DNA of 5,385 bases from an uncultured Bacteroides sp. GTDB lineage: Bacteria; Bacteroidota; Bacteroidia; Bacteroidales; Bacteroidaceae. This document shows, in pieces, positions 1 to 5,385 of this stretch. The position numbers and the translations under genes are program-made. The notes below the pieces were generated by a model, which saw nothing but the letters and a program-made list of their open reading frames with translations, had not been told where the DNA came from and searched no databases. The stretch spans positions 1 through 5,385 of the forward strand of contig CAJKXC010000092.1 in NCBI GenBank assembly GCA_905203765.1, given 5' to 3'. Each line of letters opens with the position of its first letter. Position 1 is the stretch's first letter.

Positions 1-140
1 TTACCAGACTCAAAGTTACGAATCCAATGAGAGATAACAGTGGGATCTTCAATATGTACCGTCCTGAGATAAGCAGTAACATTCCGGGATAAGCTGACCG
101 GTATAGTATCGCATCCTTGCAAATAGAAACAGGGTATCAC
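1..140 (-). CDS. Partial minus-strand frame with a possible transposase-like helix-turn-helix
   Basis: Read on the minus strand, a frame is open from just after a TGA at 144-146 to the left edge, giving at least 46 residues if the GTG at 138-140 is taken as start. The last part reads HIEDPTVISHWIRNFESG (residues 29-46). This resembles the second half of the helix-turn-helix in OrfA-type transposases of the IS3 family and relatives, where a conserved Trp sits near residue 40; here Trp is residue 39. The first 15 or so residues do not look like a typical transposase N-terminus, and further stops lie upstream, so this may be a decayed remnant. No ribosome-binding site or promoter is evident. The match is by eye to a short motif, so a chance open frame or another DNA-binding protein is possible. 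Confidence 0.3.
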   Translation of the reverse strand, partial: MIPCFYLQGCDTIPVSLSRNVTAYLRTVHIEDPTVISHWIRNFESG

Positions 141-232
141 ATTTCACAGAGTTTAGGAGAGGAAATTTATTCTGAGAGATAATGCTTCTTGATACGTCGA
201 TCATTTACCTTTACCCTTCCCTTGCCAAAGGA

Positions 233-332
233 TTTTAAGTGAACAACTGGAGTTGTTCAAGTGAACGACTCCAGTTGTTCGATCGAATGACTCCAGTTGT
301 TCAGCTGAACAACTCCAGTTATTCACTTAAAA
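233..332. repeat. Array of four palindromic 18-bp units with 22-bp period
   Basis: Four copies of an 18-bp near-palindrome, consensus GAACAACTCCAGTTGTTC, lie at 241-258, 263-280, 285-302 and 307-324, separated by 4-bp spacers (AAGT, GATC, AGCT). Copy 1 is perfectly palindromic in its 8-bp arms and has GG instead of CC at the centre, so it is an inverted copy. Copies 2 and 4 differ from the consensus at one position and copy 3 at two. The array is itself framed by an inverted repeat: 233-258 pairs with 307-332 with a single mismatch over 26 bp. All differences between copies are transitions. In a plus-strand RNA the changes in copies 2 and 3 become G-U wobbles, so those hairpins survive. No T-run follows, so this is not a classical terminator. 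Function is unknown; options are a tandem protein-binding site, an RNA hairpin cluster or a dispersed genomic repeat. Confidence 0.85.
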
Positions 333-541
333 GAGTAACTGTTTTCCGAAATAACTCACCGGCTTTTGCCCCAAAACATACAATGTTTTATGCCCTAAGA
401 AGCATTGTTTTGCAGTAAACATCCCTGCGATGCCGTCTTGGTATTTATTGAGAGCAGGGTGAACCCTTGAAGTCGGGTATATGAGCTTGCTTTCACCACC
501 GTTGCCCACAGACAAGCGTCTATAAGAAGCTGATGAATAGG
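333..541. other. Intergenic stretch with no convincing gene
   Basis: About 210 bases between the palindrome array and the SusC cassette hold no gene I can support. A minus-strand frame spans 327-560 (77 codons from a TTG), but it has no ATG start, no recognisable domain and no visible ribosome-binding site, and it runs into the SusC coding sequence and its palindrome. Two similar A/T-rich segments occur about 25 bp apart (ACAATGTTTTATGC at 379-392 and GCATTGTTTTGC at 402-413), which suggests a degenerate dispersed repeat. No -33 TTTG / -7 TAnnTTTG pair was seen that could drive the SusC frame. The plus strand does not encode the missing signal peptide or regulatory domain of SusC in any frame, so this is not a simple frameshift of a complete gene. 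Confidence 0.5.
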
Positions 542-555
542 TGAATACCAAGTTC

Positions 556-570
556 CGCAAAGACTTTGCG
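556..570. other. Perfect 7-1-7 palindrome at the SusC cassette boundary; candidate recombination site
   Basis: CGCAAAG-A-CTTTGCG is a perfect inverted repeat with 7-bp arms and a 1-bp centre. It lies within the codons for SAKTLR, exactly where SusC-like sequence begins. Palindromic cores at the 5' end of susC homologues are what a site-specific invertase would need to exchange N-termini among susC genes while keeping the reading frame. SusC/SusD DNA inversion is known in Bacteroides. That this copy is a working crossover site is inferred from position and symmetry; no second copy occurs in the window to confirm it. Confidence 0.5.
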
Positions 571-3500
571 AGTTTCTTTTGTAGGAATGCAGTCTCAGGA
601 AGTCGCTATCAGAAGCGGACTGATGAAGATTGTATTGAAACCGGATGCTGAGGTACTGGATGAAGTTGTAGTGACAGCTATGGGTATCTCCCGCTCCGAA
701 AAGACTTTAGGCTACTCTGCCACGACGGTGAAGAGTGACGAAATTATCAATGCACGTACCACCAATATCGCCAATGCGTTGTCCGGTAAGGTGGCAGGCG
801 TTCAGGTTAGTTCCACTTCTTCCGACCCGGGATCGGTCAGTAACATCGTAATCCGCGGTTTTAGTTCTATCAACGGTGACAACCAGCCACTTTATGTAGT
901 AGACGGTATCCCCCTGCAGAACAGTTTGTTCTCCGGTTCGGGTAAGAACGTGTCGACAGGTGGTGTGTCCAACGTAGCTTCCGAAGATATTGAGTCAATG
1001 ACTATCTTGAAAGGTGCCGCCGCTACCGCATTGTATGGTAGCCGTGCTGCCAACGGTGTTATCGTGATTACCACCAAGTCCGGTAAGCGGGGTGATGGCC
1101 GTAATTTCTCCATCAGCTATAGCGGAAGCATTCAGGCACGCCAAGTTTCTCTGCTGCCCGATATGCAGAATGAGTTCGGACAGGGCTGGAACGGCGCACA
1201 GACTTTCATTGAAAACGGTTCCTGGGGACCCGCCCTCGATGGCTCCTTACAGGTATATGGCCCTATCTGGAATCATCAGCAGCTGATTCATGAGTACAGC
1301 GCCAAGAAGGACAATGTGAAGGACTTCTTTGACCTGGGATGGTCGCAGAACCACAACCTCTCGTTGAGTGGTGTGTCGAATGACGGCAAACTGGATTACT
1401 ACCTGTCATACTCGTATGCCAACGACGACGGTATCATGCCGAAGGATTACGATACTTACGAACGTAATACGCTGGCCTTCCGTAGCAGCTACGAGGCTAC
1501 CGACTGGCTGAAGGTTTCTTCTTCCGTGAACTTTGCCCGCAGTGCTACCGATGCCGTAGGAAACTTCCAGGGTACTTCCGTTATCGACGGCCTTTATGAA
1601 ATGCCGCGTGATGTATCTATCGTGGATATGAAGAACACCAGTTCGGCTTTCTTCAATCCCGAAGCTTACTTCACTCCTTACGGTATCACCAACCCGTACT
1701 GGTCTTTGGAGAACAACTACAACCATACCAACTCCAAGCAGATTTATGGTAAATTGCAGGTCGATATCAAACCTATCAAAGAACTGACACTTTCATACCG
1801 TATGGGTTTTGACTATACGGACTATGATATCAAAATGGGCGCCCCGCAGATTAAGCTGGACGATGCTCTGATTAACGAAGACTATGGCTATGCGCCTTCT
1901 AACATGAACCAAAGCGGATATGTATATGCCGCCTACGGCCGCCGCTATGAGCTGAATCATGACTTCCTTGCCAATTATGCCAAGAAATTCCTGAACGGTA
2001 AACTGGACGTCAACGTAAATGCCGGTGTGAATATGAACGAACGTGGTTCTACCAGCATGACGGGACAGACGGACGACCTTACCTTCTTTACCGGTTTCTG
2101 GGATTTGAGCAACGGTGCTACCAAGACTACTCTTGGCGAGAGCCAGAGCAAGCGCCGCTTGGTGGGCTTGTTCGGCGACGTCACGCTGGGATGGGACGAT
2201 ATGGTTTACTTGAATGTGACTGCCCGTAACGACTGGTCGTCTACACTGCCTCTCGAAAAGAACAGTTTCTTCTATCCGGGTGCTACGTTGAGCTGGATTT
2301 TCACCCGACTGATTCCGGAGAACAAAGTGTTGACTTTCGGTAAGTTGCGTGTAGCTTATGGTAAGACCGGTAACGATGCCGCCCCTTACCGTACGGGTGT
2401 TACTTATGTTCAAGCTACGGCACACGGTTACTATGGTTCTGATATTGCCAGCTTCCCGATGAACGGGGTGAATGCATTTATGGCATCCAACACCAAGGGA
2501 AGTTCCGCATTGAAGCCGGAAATGACCTCTGAGTTCGAGATCGGTGCAAACCTGCAGTTCTTCAACGGCCGCATTGGCATTGATGCCGCTTACTATACCC
2601 GTACTACGAACGACCAGATCTTTACGTTACCCGTCGATCCTTCTACCGGTTACAGCTACATGGTAACCAACTTCGGTAAGGTTCGCAACAATGGTATCGA
2701 GTTGGTATTGAATACAATTCCCATCCGTACCCGTGATTTCCGTTGGGATTTGGACTTCAACTTCTCCAAGAACAAGAATAAGGTAGTTTCGTTGCCCGAA
2801 AGTCTGGAAGGCGGCAAGGTGTCTATCTATAACTTCTCGGCAGGAAACGACGCCATATATATGTATGCAGAAGAGGGCAAGCCTATGGGGCAGTTCTACA
2901 CTTATCTGCCTAAGTATACAGAAAGCGGCCAGCCGATTGTAGATGCAAACGGCCAGCCGGTAATAGGCACAGCAGTCGAAGATACCGGAAAGAACATGAA
3001 CAACGATTGGACAGGCGGTGTGAATACGGCATTTACCTACAAGGATTTCACGCTGAGTGCAGCGCTCGATGTCCGCAAGGGCGGTTATATGTTCTCCCGT
3101 ACCATGAATCTGATGCAGTTTACCGGTAACGGAACGATAACGACCTACAACGGACGCCGTCCGTTCATCATTCCCAATTCGGTAGTGGACAACGGTGACG
3201 GTACCTATTCTGAGAATACTACTCCTATTCTTTCGCATAACGGCAGTTATCAGAATTACTTTAATAACTTCGGTTATGGTCATGGCGGCGAGGCATTCCT
3301 TGTAGACCGTTCCTTTGTCAAGTTGCGTAACATCAGTCTGACGTGGAATGTACCTAAGAAATGGGTTAATGCCATGTCATTGAGCAACATTGCTGTGACT
3401 GTATTCTGCAACAACGTGTTCACGTGGACGGCCTCGGACAACTACTTCATCGATCCTGAGGTAACCACTATCTCTCAGGCCAGTTATGGTGACTTGGCTA

Positions 3501-3571
3501 CACAGTTTGGCGAGCTTTACTCCAATCCCTCTTGCCGTGTCTTCGGATGTAACCTGAGCATTAAATTCTAA
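566..3571 (+). CDS. SusC-family TonB-dependent outer-membrane transporter, N-terminally truncated (putative silent cassette)
   Basis: This encodes the plug and beta-barrel of a SusC/RagA-type TonB-dependent transporter, which imports glycans or other nutrients across the outer membrane together with a SusD partner. Landmarks in the 1001-residue frame: the end of the carboxypeptidase-D-like regulatory domain (1-25), the TonB-box-like LDEVVVTAMG (31-40), plug motifs LSGKVAGVQV (72-81), IRGFSS and PLYVVDGIPL (96-117), and ILKGAAATALYGSRAANG (147-164), then a long barrel ending in a C-terminal Phe, as is usual for outer-membrane barrels. The TTG at 566 is only the first possible start. It has no ribosome-binding site, and SusC-like residues PSSAKT precede it in frame (548-565), back to a TGA at 542-544. 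The signal peptide and most of the regulatory domain, probably 75-100 residues, are missing. As it stands the product could not be exported, so the gene is either silent until recombined with an expressed 5' end or a pseudogene. The rest of the frame is intact over 3 kb, which argues against long-standing decay. Confidence 0.93.
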   Translation: MRVSFVGMQSQEVAIRSGLMKIVLKPDAEVLDEVVVTAMGISRSEKTLGYSATTVKSDEIINARTTNIANALSGKVAGVQVSSTSSDPGSVSNIVIRGFSSINGDNQPLYVVDGIPLQNSLFSGSGKNVSTGGVSNVASEDIESMTILKGAAATALYGSRAANGVIVITTKSGKRGDGRNFSISYSGSIQARQVSLLPDMQNEFGQGWNGAQTFIENGSWGPALDGSLQVYGPIWNHQQLIHEYSAKKDNVKDFFDLGWSQNHNLSLSGVSNDGKLDYYLSYSYANDDGIMPKDYDTYERNTLAFRSSYEATDWLKVSSSVNFARSATDAVGNFQGTSVIDGLYEMPRDVSIVDMKNTSSAFFNPEAYFTPYGITNPYWSLENNYNHTNSKQIYGKLQVDIKPIKELTLSYRMGFDYTDYDIKMGAPQIKLDDALINEDYGYAPSNMNQSGYVYAAYGRRYELNHDFLANYAKKFLNGKLDVNVNAGVNMNERGSTSMTGQTDDLTFFTGFWDLSNGATKTTLGESQSKRRLVGLFGDVTLGWDDMVYLNVTARNDWSSTLPLEKNSFFYPGATLSWIFTRLIPENKVLTFGKLRVAYGKTGNDAAPYRTGVTYVQATAHGYYGSDIASFPMNGVNAFMASNTKGSSALKPEMTSEFEIGANLQFFNGRIGIDAAYYTRTTNDQIFTLPVDPSTGYSYMVTNFGKVRNNGIELVLNTIPIRTRDFRWDLDFNFSKNKNKVVSLPESLEGGKVSIYNFSAGNDAIYMYAEEGKPMGQFYTYLPKYTESGQPIVDANGQPVIGTAVEDTGKNMNNDWTGGVNTAFTYKDFTLSAALDVRKGGYMFSRTMNLMQFTGNGTITTYNGRRPFIIPNSVVDNGDGTYSENTTPILSHNGSYQNYFNNFGYGHGGEAFLVDRSFVKLRNISLTWNVPKKWVNAMSLSNIAVTVFCNNVFTWTASDNYFIDPEVTTISQASYGDLATQFGELYSNPSCRVFGCNLSIKF

Positions 3572-3590
3572 AATAAAGGAGAAATAAGAT

Positions 3591-5099
3591 ATGAAAAAGA
3601 TATTACTAATATCCGCCGTTGCCTTGAGTGCTGTTTTAGGCTCTTGCGACAGCTACCTGGATATCAACCAAGATCCTAACTCGCCTGCTGAGGGCAACAT
3701 TGAAACCAATATGCTGATGCCTGCCATCGAGATGAACGTGGCGGCAAGCTATGGTAACTTTCTGCGCATTGCCGGCGGATTTCATTCGGAGCAATATGCC
3801 CACCTGAATGGAACGGAAAACTACATTGACTATTCACAGTTCAATATGTCTGCCACCCGTAGCAGTAGCACTTATACCCAATTCACGCAGAAGGCTTTGC
3901 AGAATGCGAAGACCGTGCTCGAAAAGTCGTTGGCAGCCGAAGACTGGGGTACCTATCTGGCAGCTACCACCTTGCGCGCTTTCGTTTATCAGGCTTTAGT
4001 GGACTGCTATGGTGAAGTTCCGTATACGGAAGCTCTCGATCCCAATAACCTTGCACCGAAATATGATGACGGACAGACTGTTTACGAAGGAGTGATTGCC
4101 GAACTCAACACGGCTTTGGAGCATGCTTCGGCTTCCAATCCTGTTGTTACCAATTTCCTTTATCCGTCGGCAACGGCAGGGCAATGGATTCAGTTTGCCA
4201 ATGCTCTGAAGCTGAAGTTGCTGATGCGTATGGCTAATGTCAAGGATGTACAGTCCGAAGTGGCACCCCTGATTGCCGAAGACAACTTCCCGACAAGCGA
4301 TGTCAGCTACGCCGGTTGCTGGAGCAATGAGTCCGGGCACATGAACCCGTTCTTTTCCGAAGAATTCAGTACTGCCTGGGGATCTTCACAGATTAATATT
4401 GCCGCCAATATAGCGATTATCGGTACCATGCAGGTGCTGGACGCCGAAGGTAATGTGGCATACCTGGATCCCCGTCTTCCTAAATTCTTTGAGAAAAACG
4501 GCGAAGGCAAGTATGTAGGTGGTGTTTCGGGTTCAAACTATCCCAAGACTTCCTTCTCGGTAACCAAATGGTGCCGTCCGGTGGCAAGTTTCGATATGCC
4601 GGTATACCTGATTACGGTATCGGAAATCGAATTCTTCAAGGCCGAATATTATGCACGCTATGGTTCGGCAGCCGATGCTGCGGCTCATTATGCCAAGGCT
4701 ATCGAAGCATCGTTTGCTACGGCAGGCGTAGATGGCGCGGCCGAGTATGTGGCACGTTATCCTTACGACGCGGGCAATTATCAGAAGAGTATCGGTGTAG
4801 CCAAGTGGGTGGCGCTCTCCGGTGTCAATACATTCGAGGCCTGGTGCGAAATGCGCCGTCTGGATTATCCGGCATTTGGAACGATCAAGGGCAGCGATAT
4901 GTATAAGATAGGGGATGACTCTTCTTTCGACACCTCGAAGTATGTACCCGGTACGCTTTATACCCCTGTTCAGGTATTCGGACAAGTGGGCGATAACAAG
5001 ATACTGGAACGCTATCCGTATGCCGAGAGTTCTTCGGCACGTAACCCTAATACACCGGCATTCCCGGGCTATACATCACCCGTATTCTGGGGCAAGTAA
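3591..5099 (+). CDS. SusD/RagB-family outer-membrane lipoprotein
   Basis: A 502-residue surface lipoprotein that would form the lid of the SusC barrel and help bind and deliver substrate. The N-terminus is a lipoprotein signal peptide with lipobox VLGSC, placing the lipidated Cys at residue 19. The sequence after it, LDINQDPNSP (23-32), is typical of the SusD/RagB branch. Other family-like segments are VDCYGEVPYTEAL (137-149), WIQFANALKLKLLMRMA (199-215), a helix around SEIEFFKAEYYARYG (about 344-358), and EAWCEMRRLDYP (416-427). Length and motif order fit a complete protein. The ATG follows the SusC stop by 19 bp, with AGGAG at 3577-3581, so the two genes are one transcription unit. If the upstream SusC frame is untranscribed, this gene would be silent too. 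The ligand cannot be told from sequence. Confidence 0.95.
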   Translation: MKKILLISAVALSAVLGSCDSYLDINQDPNSPAEGNIETNMLMPAIEMNVAASYGNFLRIAGGFHSEQYAHLNGTENYIDYSQFNMSATRSSSTYTQFTQKALQNAKTVLEKSLAAEDWGTYLAATTLRAFVYQALVDCYGEVPYTEALDPNNLAPKYDDGQTVYEGVIAELNTALEHASASNPVVTNFLYPSATAGQWIQFANALKLKLLMRMANVKDVQSEVAPLIAEDNFPTSDVSYAGCWSNESGHMNPFFSEEFSTAWGSSQINIAANIAIIGTMQVLDAEGNVAYLDPRLPKFFEKNGEGKYVGGVSGSNYPKTSFSVTKWCRPVASFDMPVYLITVSEIEFFKAEYYARYGSAADAAAHYAKAIEASFATAGVDGAAEYVARYPYDAGNYQKSIGVAKWVALSGVNTFEAWCEMRRLDYPAFGTIKGSDMYKIGDDSSFDTSKYVPGTLYTPVQVFGQVGDNKILERYPYAESSSARNPNTPAFPGYTSPVFWGK

Positions 5100-5129
5100 T
5101 CAATTCATATACATAAATTGAACAGAACA

Positions 5130-5354
5130 ATGAAAAGTAAATTATTATATCTGATGATGTTTGCGCTGGCAGCTTTCTCGCTGACCGGTTGCGATGACGA
5201 GAGTACGGCAGGGATGACGCGCATCACCTATTATCCTACAATAGAGGTTCTGGGAAGTCCGTCTGTCGTTTTGAATCTTGGTGAATCTTATGCGGATGAA
5301 GGCTGCTATGCCGAACTGAACGGTGAAGACGTGTACTGTCCTGACTTTAGTTGA
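5130..5354 (+). pseudogene. Third surface lipoprotein of the locus, truncated after about 67 native residues
   Basis: The start is taken as the ATG at 5130, because it gives a compact signal peptide (MKSKLLYLMMFALAAFSLTGC) with lipobox SLTGC and Cys21. An in-frame TTG at 5118 would only add four residues. Cys21 is followed by DDES, an acidic stretch of the kind that directs lipoproteins to the cell surface in Bacteroidota. The mature part (TRITYYPTIEVLG, then LGESYADEGCYAELNGEDV up to residue 68) looks like the start of a bacterial Ig-like domain (DUF5011-like pattern) seen in lipoproteins encoded just downstream of susD, which often act as surface glycan-binding proteins. Such proteins normally run to a few hundred residues. 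Here the frame leaves family-like sequence at about 5331 and ends at a TGA (5352-5354) after YCPDFS. The other two frames beyond 5331 do not restore it, so an insertion or rearrangement, not a frameshift, is the likely cause. The gap from the susD stop is 30 bp. Confidence 0.8.
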
Positions 5355-5385
5355 CTGGATTAATGTTTAGTCCTATAGGACATTG
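5332..5385. mobile_element. Putative left terminus of an IS3-family (IS150-group-like) insertion sequence, cut by the window edge
   Basis: From 5332 the sequence begins TGTACTGTCCTGACTTTAG and continues GTTGACTGG. IS3-family elements end in 5'-TG, and the IS150 group typically begins TGTACTG followed by a C-rich stretch and a T-rich GTTG block; this comparison is from memory of the family. The start falls exactly where the lipoprotein frame loses its family-like sequence. No transposase is visible because only 54 bases remain. Target-site duplication and the opposite end lie outside the window. The alternative is a recombination junction of another kind. Confidence 0.45.
5370..5381. repeat. 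Perfect 12-bp palindrome near the right edge
   Basis: GTCCTATAGGAC is a perfect palindrome 38 bp inside the putative insertion-sequence terminus. It could be a subterminal binding site or short hairpin of the element. There is no T-run in view, since the window ends four bases later, so it cannot be judged as a terminator. Confidence 0.5.

Noticed and set aside
233..332. CRISPR array
   Set aside because: Units are 18 bp with spacers of only 4 bp, the units are palindromic, and the spacers are too short to be acquired sequences.
233..332. Intrinsic transcription terminator
   Set aside because: The hairpins are strong, but neither strand shows a T-run right after a stem; an A-run follows on the plus strand.
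327..560. Minus-strand 77-codon frame starting at TTG
   Set aside because: No ATG, ribosome-binding site or recognisable domain, and its start overlaps the SusC coding sequence and palindrome. Kept only as a remark under the intergenic stretch.
320..566. A frameshifted complete SusC N-terminus upstream of 566
   Set aside because: No plus-strand frame upstream gives a signal peptide or regulatory-domain-like sequence, so the missing part is absent, not shifted.
1793..2425. Long minus-strand frame within the SusC gene
   Set aside because: It lies wholly opposite a clearly coding plus-strand gene, and its translation is low-complexity with no family resemblance; the same holds for 2627-3283 and 4533-4985.
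5351..5379. TTGACT-17 bp-TATAGG promoter
   Set aside because: It resembles an E. coli sigma-70 promoter, but Bacteroides primary promoters use TTTG / TAnnTTTG, and the hexamers fall inside the putative insertion-sequence end and a palindrome.

Overview
The window looks like an accessory glycan- or nutrient-uptake locus from the phylum Bacteroidota, most likely Bacteroides or a close relative. Two large adjacent plus-strand genes encode a SusC-family TonB-dependent outer-membrane transporter and its SusD/RagB-family surface lipoprotein. They are followed by the first part of a third lipoprotein of the kind usually found after susD. The ordinary layout is a cell-surface complex: SusD and the third lipoprotein capture substrate, and the SusC barrel imports it using TonB energy. 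The sequence does not reveal the substrate.

Both ends of this set are broken. At the left, the SusC frame has no signal peptide and lacks nearly all of the N-terminal carboxypeptidase-D-like regulatory domain. In-frame SusC-like sequence begins abruptly just after an in-frame TGA (542-544), and a perfect 7-1-7 palindrome (556-570) lies inside the first codons. This is what a silent cassette of a SusC/SusD 'shufflon' would look like: a promoterless susC body waiting to be joined by site-specific inversion to an expressed 5' end elsewhere. DNA inversion of this kind is known in Bacteroides; assigning it to this locus is inference. At the right, the third lipoprotein is cut at about 5331, where the sequence changes to one resembling the left terminus of an IS3-family (IS150-group) insertion sequence that runs off the window.

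Layout: 1-140, minus-strand partial frame with a possible helix-turn-helix (transposase-like) segment, running off the left edge; 141-232, nothing recognised; 233-332, four palindromic 18-bp units at a 22-bp period; 333-541, no convincing gene; 545-570, cassette boundary and palindrome; 566-3571, SusC-like transporter body; 3591-5099, SusD-like lipoprotein; 5130-about 5331, truncated lipoprotein; about 5332-5385, putative insertion-sequence end.

No tRNA, rRNA, CRISPR array, convincing Bacteroides promoter (-33 TTTG / -7 TAnnTTTG) or clear intrinsic terminator was found. The lack of a promoter or translation signal ahead of the SusC body fits a silent, recombination-dependent gene set.
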